Shown in pieces: positions 39,187 through 47,530 of a stretch of 64,000 nt of DNA. Where the stretch lies: positions 248,001 through 312,000 of the forward strand of contig NZ_QNRH01000004.1 in the NCBI RefSeq assembly GCF_003314995.1, read 5' to 3'. The notes under the pieces were generated by a model, which saw only the letters and a program-made list of their open reading frames with translations, was not told the DNA's origin and searched no databases. Source of the DNA: Pseudochrobactrum asaccharolyticum (lineage in GTDB: Bacteria; Pseudomonadota; Alphaproteobacteria; Rhizobiales; Rhizobiaceae). Within the stretch, counting starts at the first letter, position 1, and every line of letters starts with the position of its first letter. The position numbers and the translations under genes are program-made.

Positions 39187-41010
39187 TTACAGCGCTGCAG
39201 TTGCTGCAATCAGCCAGTTCTTTTCAGCTTCCGAGCAATGCGGCATCAGCTTGTCACGCGTCTGCGCATGATAATCATTGAGCCATGCCAGTTCGTCTGT
39301 ATTGAGCAGAGAGACATCAATGAGACGACGATCAATCGGGCAGAAGGTCAGCGTCTCAAAGCTATGCATAGCGATATCGCCGCCATCAATTGCTTCCGGC
39401 TCTTTGACGATGATCAGGTTTTCAATACGGATGCCAAATTCGCCCGGACGGTAATAGCCCGGCTCATTGGAGAGGATCATACCGGTTTTGAGTTCCTGCG
39501 CACCGCGCTTGGAGATGCTCTGCGGCCCTTCATGAACCGCGAGATAAGAACCAACGCCGTGGCCGGTGCCGTGCGCGTAGTCATAGCCATACTGCCAAAG
39601 CGCAGCGCGGGCAAAGGCGTCAATATCCTGACCGCGTGTGCCGACAGGAAAGCGCAGGCGGGACAAAGCAATCACACCTTTCAGCACGAGTGTAAAAGCC
39701 TTCTTCTCAAAAGGAGAGACTTCGCCAATTGCTACGGTGCGGGTGATATCTGTGGTGCCGTCGCGATACTGAGCGCCGGAATCAATCAGATATAGCTCGC
39801 CGTCATTGAGCTTGCGGTTGGTATCGGTGTTGACGCGGTAGTGGATGATTGCGCCGTCGGAGCCTGCGCCGGAGATACTGTCAAAAGACAGGTCTTCCAG
39901 AGGCTTCTGGAACATTTCACCGACGGTGCGACGGCTTGTTTCAAGCTGCTGTGCGGCGCTGATTTCATCCACACTACCGGCAGGCTGGCTGCCGAGCCAT
40001 GAGAAGAACTTGACCATGGCCACGCCGTCACGCTCATGCGCTGCACGGGAGCCATCAAGCTCTGCTTTGTTTTTCATCGCGCGGGGCAGGCGGGCAGGGT
40101 CGGTGCCTTCAATCACGGTACCATTGGCCTGCGTGATGATCATACGCAGCTTTTCCGCAGCCAGTACCGGATCCAGCATGAAGCTGGTGCCTTCGCCAGC
40201 CAGCTGCGCCAGCGTGCTTTCCATCTGATTTGGAGCAACGATCTTGGTCAACTGTGTGAGATAGGCTTCGGTTTCAATCGGCAGCTTGCGCTTATCAATA
40301 AACAGAATGTGCTGACCATCTGCCGCAATCAGTGCAAAGCTCAAAGGCAGCGGTGTATTGCTGACATCGCGGCCGCGAATATTGAATGCCCAAGCAACGG
40401 AAGACGGATCAGTGAGGATGGTTGCATCGGCACCACTTTTCGCAACGGCTTCGCTCAACTGGTTGAGTTTGGCGAGTGGTTCCTGACCGGCATATTGCAG
40501 TGGCTGAATTGTCACCGGCTCTAATGGTGCGGCAGGCTGGTCAGTCCAGACCAGATCCACCAGATTATCCTGCACCGGCACGAGTTTGCCGCCCTGTGCT
40601 TCCAAAGCTGCTTTCAGAGCGCGGGTTTCTGCCAGTGTGTGCAGCCAAGGATCAAAGCCGATCACCAGACCTTTGCCGTTTTTCTCCAGCCAGGTGGTCG
40701 GCGGATTATCGACCAGACTTTCAATGTCAAATACGGCCGGATCGGTCTGCGTGCGCACCTGCAATGTGTAACGCCCGTCAACAAAGACATAGGCTTTATT
40801 CTTCAGGATCAGCGCTGCACCGGCAGAACCGGTAAAGCCTGTCAGCCAGCCAAGACGCTGAGCACGCAGCGGCACATATTCGCCCTGATGCTCATCGGCA
40901 CGCGGTACAAGAAAACCATCCAGTTGCAGGCGGTTTAGTTCCTCGCGCAATTTGGCTACACGCGGCGCACCGGTTGCCGGATTGCTGCTGACTTCAAAGT
41001 TCTGAAACAT
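39187..41010 (-). CDS. Aminopeptidase P (Xaa-Pro aminopeptidase), M24 family
   Basis: A 607-residue cytosolic metallopeptidase that releases N-terminal residues preceding proline. It is of the long three-domain form: two creatinase-like N-terminal domains (about 1-310), the catalytic pita-bread domain (about 320-540) and a C-terminal extension. Predicted metal ligands are the aspartates in LIDSGAQ and TTDITR, the histidine in GTGHGVG, and the glutamates in LSNEPGYY and GIRIEN. The length fits the eukaryote-like XPNPEP type common in Alphaproteobacteria rather than 440-residue E. coli PepP. prmA lies upstream on the same strand, 42 bases away. Confidence 0.93.
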   Translation of the reverse strand: MFQNFEVSSNPATGAPRVAKLREELNRLQLDGFLVPRADEHQGEYVPLRAQRLGWLTGFTGSAGAALILKNKAYVFVDGRYTLQVRTQTDPAVFDIESLVDNPPTTWLEKNGKGLVIGFDPWLHTLAETRALKAALEAQGGKLVPVQDNLVDLVWTDQPAAPLEPVTIQPLQYAGQEPLAKLNQLSEAVAKSGADATILTDPSSVAWAFNIRGRDVSNTPLPLSFALIAADGQHILFIDKRKLPIETEAYLTQLTKIVAPNQMESTLAQLAGEGTSFMLDPVLAAEKLRMIITQANGTVIEGTDPARLPRAMKNKAELDGSRAAHERDGVAMVKFFSWLGSQPAGSVDEISAAQQLETSRRTVGEMFQKPLEDLSFDSISGAGSDGAIIHYRVNTDTNRKLNDGELYLIDSGAQYRDGTTDITRTVAIGEVSPFEKKAFTLVLKGVIALSRLRFPVGTRGQDIDAFARAALWQYGYDYAHGTGHGVGSYLAVHEGPQSISKRGAQELKTGMILSNEPGYYRPGEFGIRIENLIIVKEPEAIDGGDIAMHSFETLTFCPIDRRLIDVSLLNTDELAWLNDYHAQTRDKLMPHCSEAEKNWLIAATAAL

Positions 41011-41052
41011 GAGATTCTGATCCTGAAAATTTCCCTCGAAGTCTGATTATAA

Positions 41053-41931
41053 TCAGAGCTTTGGCTTGAGGTGAAGAGCAACCCAGCTTTCTTTGTAAAT
41101 AGTTTTGTGATGTTCGATACCTGCGGCTTCATAGGCAGCAAGAACGCTGTCGCGCTGCGTTTCCAGAATGCCGGACAGGATCAGCGAACCATTATCTTTC
41201 ACATGGGCGCGCATCTCATTTGCCAGTTCAATCAGCGGATTGGCAAGGATATTGGCCACGATCAGGTCAAAAGGAGCGCGTGCCTGCATTGCTGGATCAT
41301 CAAAGCCGGTGGCAGTGAGTGTAGAAACCCATTTGTCGGCGCCGTTCTTGACCACGTTTTCCTGCGCAACCTCGACCGCAACAGGATCAATATCGGTGGC
41401 CAGAACCGGAATATCGCGCAATTTAGCAACTGCAATGGCGAGAACCGCGCTGCCGGTGCCGAGATCGAGCACATTTTTAGGCTCTTCAAGCGCGACGATT
41501 TCTTCAATCATTTCAAGGCAGCTGGCAGTGGTACCGTGATGACCGGTACCAAAAGCAAGGCCTGCATCAATTTCAATGCCGATATCACCGTCCTGCAGCT
41601 TATCGCGGTCATGAGAACCGTGGACAAAGAAGCGACCTGCGCGCACTGGTTTCAGGCCTTCGAGAGAATGCAGCACCCAGTCAATATCCGGCAGTTCTTC
41701 AATGCTGATTTCATCCGGTTTCAGACCGAGACAGGCAGCCATGCGCGGCAAGGCTTCATCAGCACCGGCTTTGTCTTCGGTATAGAGCGAGATTTCATAA
41801 ATCTGCTTGTCTTCATCAATTTCAGTATTGGCAAGCGGCAGACCATCTTCTTCAAATACCGGTTCCAGCAGATCAAAAATCTGCTCAGCCTGATCTTTGT
41901 CCCGTGTAAGGTATAAGCGGTACTGTGCCAT
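41053..41931 (-). CDS. prmA: Ribosomal protein L11 methyltransferase
   Basis: PrmA methylates lysines and the N-terminus of ribosomal protein L11. The 292-residue protein has a small N-terminal substrate-recognition domain (about 1-65) and a C-terminal SAM domain with [31 protein letters not shown] and [14 protein letters not shown], the last being the PrmA signature. [16 protein letters not shown] precedes motif I as in the family. It lies directly upstream of the aminopeptidase gene on the minus strand. Confidence 0.95.
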   Translation of the reverse strand: MAQYRLYLTRDKDQAEQIFDLLEPVFEEDGLPLANTEIDEDKQIYEISLYTEDKAGADEALPRMAACLGLKPDEISIEELPDIDWVLHSLEGLKPVRAGRFFVHGSHDRDKLQDGDIGIEIDAGLAFGTGHHGTTASCLEMIEEIVALEEPKNVLDLGTGSAVLAIAVAKLRDIPVLATDIDPVAVEVAQENVVKNGADKWVSTLTATGFDDPAMQARAPFDLIVANILANPLIELANEMRAHVKDNGSLILSGILETQRDSVLAAYEAAGIEHHKTIYKESWVALHLKPKL

Positions 41932-41954
41932 GTTGGTTCTCTGAATTGGAGTTA

Positions 41955-41985
41955 TAAAAAAACCCGCTTATCACGAAGCGGGTTT
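41955..41985 (-). terminator. Terminator after the Sco gene
   Basis: On the minus strand AAACCCGCTT (41985-41976) and AAGCGGGTTT (41969-41960) form a ten-pair stem that runs into seven T residues. It separates the Sco transcript from prmA. Confidence 0.9.
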
Positions 41986-42010
41986 GATTGGGAGTGCTTA
42001 GAAATTTTAA

Positions 42011-42598
42011 TCAGCCTGCAGCCAGACGTTTCAGCTTGGAAATTGCAGTTTCAGCCGGTTCGCCATAGGCGATGGTTGAGCGCAGGCGGCCGTTTTTATC
42101 GAGAAGCAGAATGGATGCTGTGTGGTCCATGGTGTAGTTCTCACCATCTTCATCGACTTTTTTGGAATAAATATTATAGGCTTTCAGCATGGTTGCGATG
42201 TCTTTCGGATCGCCGGTGATGCCGGTAATGCGGTCAGATACATTGGTAATGTATTTTTCAATATATTCCGGTGTGTCGCGCTCCGGATCAACCGTAACCA
42301 TGTAGCCGCGAATGGTTTCGCCTTCAGGGCCGAGCTGCTTCAGCCAGCTGTCGAGATCAAACAGAGTGGTCGGGCAAACGACAGGGCAGTGGGTGTAGCC
42401 GAAGAAGACCGCTGAAGGATTGCCGCGCAGAGACTGGTCGGTGATTTCTTTGCCATTCATGGCAACCAGCTTAAATGCGCCGCCATAAGCACTTTCTTCA
42501 CCCGAAGCCATTTGTTTATCGCGATAAGCCTGAAAACCGACAATGCCGATTGTGAAGGCTGCTACGAACAGCACCAGAACGGGAAGATATTTGCGCAT
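42011..42598 (-). CDS. SCO family copper chaperone for cytochrome c oxidase
   Basis: A 195-residue thioredoxin-fold protein anchored by an N-terminal helix (about 5-24). The copper ligands are both cysteines of CPVVCP (C71, C75) and H159 (MDHTAS). Sco/SenC proteins help load the CuA centre of cytochrome oxidase subunit II in the periplasm. A GAGGA ribosome-binding site overlaps the stop of a small upstream membrane-protein gene, so the two form an operon. No cytochrome oxidase genes are in this window. Confidence 0.93.
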   Translation of the reverse strand: MRKYLPVLVLFVAAFTIGIVGFQAYRDKQMASGEESAYGGAFKLVAMNGKEITDQSLRGNPSAVFFGYTHCPVVCPTTLFDLDSWLKQLGPEGETIRGYMVTVDPERDTPEYIEKYITNVSDRITGITGDPKDIATMLKAYNIYSKKVDEDGENYTMDHTASILLLDKNGRLRSTIAYGEPAETAISKLKRLAAG

Positions 42599-42609
42599 AG
42601 ATCAGTTCC

Positions 42610-42789
42610 TCAGAAGCACCATGAAACACCATCCATCAGCATGGTCATGAATATGGTGTCGCTGTAATTCATCCAGCCTGCAAACAAAGCAGCTGCAATC
42701 AGTGCGGTGATTAGCACTGTGCTGGTAATCCAGAGCAATTTTCTGTTGTCTTGCCTGTCGGCCTGTCTGTCAGCGGTCGTCATAATCAT
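42610..42789 (-). CDS. Small membrane protein upstream of Sco, 59 residues
   Basis: An open frame of 59 codons whose TGA stop lies 9 bases before the Sco start and partly overlaps its ribosome-binding site. A charged N-terminus (MIMTTADRQADRQDNRK) precedes one membrane helix (LLWITSTVLITALIAAALFAGW) and a short tail ending in DGVSWCF. I recall small proteins ending in a similar W-C motif near respiratory genes of Rhizobiales, but cannot name a family. The start may be ATG 42789 or 42783; neither has a strong ribosome-binding site. Position suggests a role in copper or oxidase assembly, by inference only. Confidence 0.65.
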   Translation of the reverse strand: MIMTTADRQADRQDNRKLLWITSTVLITALIAAALFAGWMNYSDTIFMTMLMDGVSWCF

Positions 42790-42897
42790 GTTATAACGCG
42801 GACTGATCTGTTTGGCAAAGGTTGTCTGTGTGGTTTTTCCATCTTTAATGAAATTTCAGAAAATTTTGAAATTGACGATGTGCGGGAATGAAATGCT

Positions 42898-43545
42898 ATG
42901 ATTGAAGATGCGCCGGAGTTCTCGCGCGATGTGCAGCCGAAAATCCATCCGAGTTCGCAGCTGAAATCAGTGAAGCTCGGAAAATATACCGAAATCGGCG
43001 AGCGCGTGATTTTGCGCGATGTGCAGATCGGCAATTTTACCTATCTGGAGCGTAACGGCGAGGGGATTTATGCCGAGATCGGGCATTTTTGCTCGATTGC
43101 CTCGAATGTGCGGATTAATGCGCTTGAGCATCCGATGCAGCGTCTGACCATGCATAAGATGACCTATCGTCCGAATGAATATTTCCGCAATATCGGCGTG
43201 GATATGGACTATCGTGCGCATCGCTCGTCCCGACGGGTGACGATTGGCAATGATGTGTGGATTGGTCATGGTGCGGTGATTTTGCCCGGTGTGAATGTCG
43301 GCACCGGTGCGGTGATTGGTGCCAATGCTGTGGTCTCGAAAGATGTGCCGCCTTATATGATTGTTGCCGGTGTACCGGCTAAAATTCTGCGGCCGCGTTT
43401 TGATGAGAAAACCGTGGAGCGCCTGTTGCAAAGTGCCTGGTGGGACTGGCCGGTGGAACTGATTTATAAGGCACTGCCGGATATCCAGACCATGGAGATC
43501 AATGCGTTTCTGGATAAGTGGCTGCCACTGGCAGAAGGTGCTTAA
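42898..43545 (+). CDS. Hexapeptide-repeat acetyltransferase (XAT class)
   Basis: A 215-residue left-handed beta-helix protein. The first coils are KSVKLGKYTEIGERVILRDVQIGNFTYLE. A loop with the catalytic-type histidine in NALEHPMQRLTMHKMTYR follows, then more coils VTIGNDVWIGHGAVILPGVNVGTGAVIGANAVVSKDV and YMIVAGVPAKILR. A helical C-terminal segment with WWDWP ends it. This is the xenobiotic/chloramphenicol acetyltransferase layout. It also resembles the transferase family found in phosphonate clusters (TIGR03308-like), but no phosphonate genes are nearby. The acceptor is unknown. Confidence 0.85.
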   Translation: MIEDAPEFSRDVQPKIHPSSQLKSVKLGKYTEIGERVILRDVQIGNFTYLERNGEGIYAEIGHFCSIASNVRINALEHPMQRLTMHKMTYRPNEYFRNIGVDMDYRAHRSSRRVTIGNDVWIGHGAVILPGVNVGTGAVIGANAVVSKDVPPYMIVAGVPAKILRPRFDEKTVERLLQSAWWDWPVELIYKALPDIQTMEINAFLDKWLPLAEGA

Positions 43546-43600
43546 GACACTTATATTCAACCTTGCACTTTGTTTCTGATCCCGAAAACAGGAGATGTTG

Positions 43601-44098
43601 ATGAAACGCTTTCTGACTGTCGCTGCTCTGGGTACAGGTCTGATCTTGTCTGCTTTGGCAGGCACCGCGCAGACTGAAGAGATCGGAAAAGTCGGCGTGG
43701 ACTGGCTTGGCAATGATATCGTGATTGATGCCGTTCAGGATCCGAAGGTGCAGGGTGTGACCTGCCATCTCGCCTCGTTCTCGCGCGGGATGATAGATCG
43801 TCTGCAAAAAGGCAACTGGTTTGAAGACCCGTCCAATGCGTCAATTTCCTGCGAGCAGACAGGGCCGATAACCATCGGTGATATCAAGTTAGGCAAAGGT
43901 GGTGAACGGGTATTTTCCGAGCGCACCAGCCTGATCTGGAAGAAGCTGGTGATTACCCGTGTCTATGATCAGAAAAACAATACGCTGGTCTATCTGGCGC
44001 ATGCCTCTCAGGTGCAGGATGGTTCTGCCAAGACATCCCTCTCTACTGTGCCGCTCTATCGTGGCGATGTGATGTGGGAAAAGGGTAAGCCCCAATAA
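43601..44098 (+). CDS. creA: CreA family periplasmic protein
   Basis: A 165-residue exported protein with a signal peptide (about 1-24, RFLTVAALGTGLILSALAGTAQ). The conserved CreA core follows: IGKVGVDWLGNDIVIDAVQDPKVQGVTCHLASFSRGMIDRLQKG and WFEDPSNASISCEQTGPI, with two cysteines that could form a disulfide. CreA is widespread in Proteobacteria and its function is not established. I start at ATG 43601, with AGGAG eight bases upstream, rather than at the ATG six bases earlier that touches the ribosome-binding site. Confidence 0.9.
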   Translation: MKRFLTVAALGTGLILSALAGTAQTEEIGKVGVDWLGNDIVIDAVQDPKVQGVTCHLASFSRGMIDRLQKGNWFEDPSNASISCEQTGPITIGDIKLGKGGERVFSERTSLIWKKLVITRVYDQKNNTLVYLAHASQVQDGSAKTSLSTVPLYRGDVMWEKGKPQ

Positions 44099-44177
44099 AC
44101 GACTAAGGAATTATGTCTTAATTTTAAAGTATTAGAGCGAGTTTTGTATGCCAAGTCTGGCACACAGCGCTGTAATG

Positions 44178-44208
44178 AGAAAATGCCGGTTCTGACCGGC
44201 ATTTTTTA
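44178..44208 (+). terminator. Terminator after creA
   Basis: AAAATGCCGGTT pairs with ACCGGCATTTT around a CTG loop, then TTATG. It is a strong stem with a T6 run ahead of the mntH promoter region. Confidence 0.85.
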
Positions 44209-44269
44209 TGTCTGCTTCATAGTCCAGAATTTTCACTTGACGGAAATTAAAATCAAGCGCCTAGTTGCA

Positions 44270-44282
44270 AATGAATTTCATT
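44270..44282. promoter_or_regulatory. Possible metal-regulator operator upstream of mntH
   Basis: AATGAA-T-TTCATT is a perfect 6-1-6 palindrome, 27 bases before the mntH start, inside GTTGCAAATGAATTTCATTAC. A -35-like TTGACG lies at 44237-44242. Fur/Mur-type sites have this 1-centred symmetry, and Mn importers of Rhizobiales are commonly controlled by Mur. Confidence 0.45.
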
Positions 44283-44309
44283 ACTAACTGTTGCAATGAA
44301 GATAATTTG

Positions 44310-45674
44310 ATGAAGACAGATGAATTTATTCTGGCAGAAAGTGCGGATAAGTCCGCAGGCTGGCGGCAACAGGGTGCAGCCAAATCACTGGCCGAGGTGA
44401 ACGGATCAATTGCAGTTCCGCGCCATGGTAGTCGCTGGAGAAAACTGATGGCCTTTACGGGCCCCGGTTATCTCGTGGCCGTGGGCTATATGGACCCCGG
44501 TAATTGGGCAACATCCATCGCCGGTGGTTCGAAATTCGGTTATACGCTGCTGGTTGTGGCGCTGGTTTCCAATATTATGGCTATCCTGCTGCAATCACTC
44601 TGCACTCGTCTGGCTGTTGCTACCGGACGCGATCTGGCGCAGGCGTGTCGCGATGCCTATTCACCGGCAATGGCTTGGTTCTTATGGATTGGTGCAGAAA
44701 TTGCGATTTGTGCGACTGATCTTGCCGAGGTGATAGGTACGGCGATTGCGCTGAATTTGCTGTTCGGTATGCCGCTCGAACTTGGTGTTTTGCTCACGGC
44801 TCTGGATGTCTTTGTGGTTCTCTATATGCAGAGCAAAGGCTTTCGCTGGATTGAGGCCTATGTGCTGGTTCTGCTGGGCGTGATTGCCGTGTGTTTTCTG
44901 GTGCAGATTGTACTTGCCGATCCGGAGTGGGGCGCCGTTCTGCGTGGTTTTGCACCGACAACCGAGATCGTGACCAATCCGGAAATGCTTTATTTGTCGC
45001 TGGGAATTATCGGCGCAACGGTAATGCCGCATAATCTGTATCTGCATTCGGGCATCGTGCAGACGCGCAAATATGGCGGTAATTTAGAAGAAAAACGTGA
45101 GGCGATTACCTATTCCACATGGGATTCCACCATTGCGCTGATGCTGGCGCTGGCGGTTAATGCGTCTATTCTCATTCTGGCGGCAGCGACTTTCCACAAG
45201 GTCGGTCGTACAGATGTGGTTGAGATTGAGCAGGCCGAAGCACTGATTGCCCCTCTGCTTGGCAGCACACTTGCACCAATCCTGTTTGGCGTGGCCTTGC
45301 TCTGTGCGGGGCTGAACTCGACAGTTACGGCTACCTTGGCCGGTCAGATCGTGATGGAAGGCTTCATCAATTTCCGCATCCGCCCATGGGTCAGACGGAT
45401 GATCACGCGCGGGCTGGCGATTATACCGGCGATTATTGTGACGATGCTTTACGGGAATAAAGGGACAGCCAATTTGCTGATCCTCAGTCAGGTTGTGCTG
45501 AGTTTGCAGCTGCCTTTTGCGATTGTGCCGCTGATCATGTTTACGTCTGATCGTAAAAAGATGGGGGCTTTGCGCTCACCTCTCTGGCTGACAGCCAGTG
45601 CATGGCTGGTGGCGCTGATCGTAATCCTGCTGAACCTGAAGCTGATTTATGATGTGGCTACGGTAGCGGCCTGA
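44310..45674 (+). CDS. mntH: NRAMP family Mn2+/divalent metal transporter
   Basis: A proton-coupled importer of Mn2+ and related ions; 454 residues with about eleven membrane helices. The metal-binding unwound helices are seen as [19 protein letters not shown] (helix 1) and [19 protein letters not shown] (helix 6). A cytosolic N-terminus of about 45 residues precedes [13 protein letters not shown] start at ATG 44310 ([11 protein letters not shown]); the frame opens 15 codons earlier through the operator region. A bidirectional terminator follows. Confidence 0.94.
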   Translation: MKTDEFILAESADKSAGWRQQGAAKSLAEVNGSIAVPRHGSRWRKLMAFTGPGYLVAVGYMDPGNWATSIAGGSKFGYTLLVVALVSNIMAILLQSLCTRLAVATGRDLAQACRDAYSPAMAWFLWIGAEIAICATDLAEVIGTAIALNLLFGMPLELGVLLTALDVFVVLYMQSKGFRWIEAYVLVLLGVIAVCFLVQIVLADPEWGAVLRGFAPTTEIVTNPEMLYLSLGIIGATVMPHNLYLHSGIVQTRKYGGNLEEKREAITYSTWDSTIALMLALAVNASILILAAATFHKVGRTDVVEIEQAEALIAPLLGSTLAPILFGVALLCAGLNSTVTATLAGQIVMEGFINFRIRPWVRRMITRGLAIIPAIIVTMLYGNKGTANLLILSQVVLSLQLPFAIVPLIMFTSDRKKMGALRSPLWLTASAWLVALIVILLNLKLIYDVATVAA

Positions 45675-45685
45675 CAGTTGATAAT

Positions 45686-45717
45686 AAAAAAGCCGGAGAA
45701 AACTCCGGCTTTTTTTG
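45686..45717. terminator. Bidirectional terminator between mntH and the symporter gene
   Basis: AAAAAAGCCGGAG and CTCCGGCTTTTTT form a long stem with a four-base loop, A-rich on one side and T-rich on the other. It serves both convergent genes. Confidence 0.92.
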
Positions 45718-45726
45718 TGTCGTATT

Positions 45727-47103
45727 TTAAGCGGCAACGCCTTGCGCTGTCAGATGTGACGGATCGATATCGTCGATGTTCTTTTCGCTGTTGTAGACAG
45801 CCTCATCGAGAATACCTTCTCGCTTGGCAACAACTGCCGGCACCAATGCCTGACCGGCAACATTGACTGCTGTACGTCCCATATCGAGGATCGGGTCGAT
45901 GGAGAGCAACAGACCAACACCTTCAAGCGGCAGGCCGAGGGTGGAAAGGGTGAGGGTGAGCATCACTACCGCACCGGTCAGACCGGCTGTCGCTGCCGAA
46001 CCAAGCACGGAAACAAAGGCGATCAGCACATATTCCTGCAGGCCGAGTGGCAGACCAAAATACTGGGCGATAAAGATAGCCGAAATCGCCGGATAAATTG
46101 CAGCACAGCCATCCATCTTGGTTGTTGCACCGAGCGGCACAGCAAAAGCTGCATATTCACGCGGTACACCGAGATTGCGTTCGGTCACGGCCTCTGTCAC
46201 CGGCAGGGTGCCGACGGAGGAGCGGGACACAAAAGCCAGCTGAATTGCAGGCCAAGCGCCGGCAAAGAAGCGCGATGGTTTAAGACCGTGCATCAGCAGG
46301 ATAACCGGATAGACCACGAACAGCACGATTGCCAGACCGATATAAACGGCCGCTGCATACCAGCTGAGCTGAACCAGAGTTTCCCAGCCATATTGTGCAA
46401 CAGCGCGGCCAAGCAGACCGATAGTGCCGAGCGGGGTCAGGCGGATAACCCACCACAGAATTTTACGCACGACCACCAGCAGCGACTGGTTGAAGGCAAG
46501 GAACGGCTTCGCAGCATCACCGGCTTTCAGTGCTGCAACACCAAAGGTGATCGCAACAACGAGAATCTGCAATACGTTGAAGTTCAGCGAAGTGGTGGCG
46601 GCGTCTTTGCCCAGTTTGGTGCTAGCTTCGAGGCCGAGCATATTGGCAGGCACCAAGCCTTTGAGGAAGTCGAGCCATGAACCGGCAGAGGCAGGCGCCT
46701 TGGCAGCTTCTGCAGCAACGCCGGAACCGATACCCGGCTGAATAATCAGGCCGAGGGCAATACCGATCAGCACAGCAATGAATGAGGTGATCGCAAACCA
46801 CAGCAGGGTCTGCCAGACCAGCTTGGCGGCATTGTTAAGCGCAGCCAGATTGGCGATAGAAGCCACAATCGCGGTGAATACCAGTGGTGGCACCAATGCG
46901 CGCAGCATCTGCACGAAGATCGAGCCGATTGTCTGCAGCGTAACAGAGAGCCAGTTGGCATTGCCGTTAATATCAGGCCCCATATTGCGGGCAAGTAGAC
47001 CAAGCAGCAGACCGATAACCATTGCGGTCAATACCTGAAAACCGAAATTCAGGTAGAGTGGTTTGGCCTGCGCAGAAGATTTTTTCACATGAGCGTCGGA
47101 CAT
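45727..47103 (-). CDS. Dicarboxylate/amino acid:cation symporter (DAACS family)
   Basis: A 458-residue transporter of the glutamate/C4-dicarboxylate family. Membrane helices start at FQVLTAMVIGLLLGLLA. The family signatures are the serine-rich hairpin AFVSRSSVGTLPVTEAV (HP1), FAVPLGATTKMDGCAAIYPAISAIFIAQYFG (helix 7, with the T-K-M-D-G variant), and DPILDMGRTAVNVAGQALVPAVVAK (helix 8). The acidic tail DDIDPSHL is cytosolic. Substrate cannot be fixed between glutamate, aspartate and C4-dicarboxylates. ATG 47103 is preferred over a TTG five codons upstream. The 200-base gap before it shows nothing distinctive. Confidence 0.9.
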   Translation of the reverse strand: MSDAHVKKSSAQAKPLYLNFGFQVLTAMVIGLLLGLLARNMGPDINGNANWLSVTLQTIGSIFVQMLRALVPPLVFTAIVASIANLAALNNAAKLVWQTLLWFAITSFIAVLIGIALGLIIQPGIGSGVAAEAAKAPASAGSWLDFLKGLVPANMLGLEASTKLGKDAATTSLNFNVLQILVVAITFGVAALKAGDAAKPFLAFNQSLLVVVRKILWWVIRLTPLGTIGLLGRAVAQYGWETLVQLSWYAAAVYIGLAIVLFVVYPVILLMHGLKPSRFFAGAWPAIQLAFVSRSSVGTLPVTEAVTERNLGVPREYAAFAVPLGATTKMDGCAAIYPAISAIFIAQYFGLPLGLQEYVLIAFVSVLGSAATAGLTGAVVMLTLTLSTLGLPLEGVGLLLSIDPILDMGRTAVNVAGQALVPAVVAKREGILDEAVYNSEKNIDDIDPSHLTAQGVAA

Positions 47104-47302
47104 GGATTTTTCTTTCAAAACAAGTGAAGCGAAGGGGCAAATTTGCTCCTCCGCTTGTTGAGTTGAAATTTATCCGAGATTTATATGCCCGTTAAGCAAT
47201 GGGATGCTACTGACGAGCTGCCCTTTATGACACTATGCTCTTATACAGTGCAGTATTGGAAAAATATTCTGCTATTCTTTTTTGTGCGGATTTTTATCCT
47301 GA

Positions 47303-47530
47303 TCAGAGACTCTGTCGGATAAGGGGTAGTGCCTGTTGAAAGGCAGACCTGTATTCGTCCAGCGCAAGATCCGGCAATTGCATTGCCTCAGCCTGATCGG
47401 GTGTTTCACCACCCTCTAGATGTCCGCCGAACAATGCCCAGCAATTCGGGTATGTCCGGCGGTGCGGTGATCTTTTGCCTAGCAGAATTTGTCCGTTGCG
47501 ATAGAGCAGGACATTGCTGATATGGCTCAT
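47303..47530 (-). pseudogene. Nudix hydrolase with internal deletion
   Basis: A 75-residue frame. The first 49 residues match the start of a Nudix pyrophosphohydrolase (NVLLYRNGQILLGKR, WALFGGHLEGGETPDQAEA). The Nudix box needs G-x5-E-x7-REUxEExGU. G36 and E42 are present, but the sequence jumps at residue 50, exactly where REUxEE should begin, to a stretch like the C-terminal end of such proteins (LPDLALDEYRSAF). The metal-binding helix and about 60 residues are missing, so the enzyme should be inactive. The frame is intact. Its ATG overlaps the uvrD stop by four bases, so it may still be translated. It could also be a maintained short protein. Confidence 0.75.
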
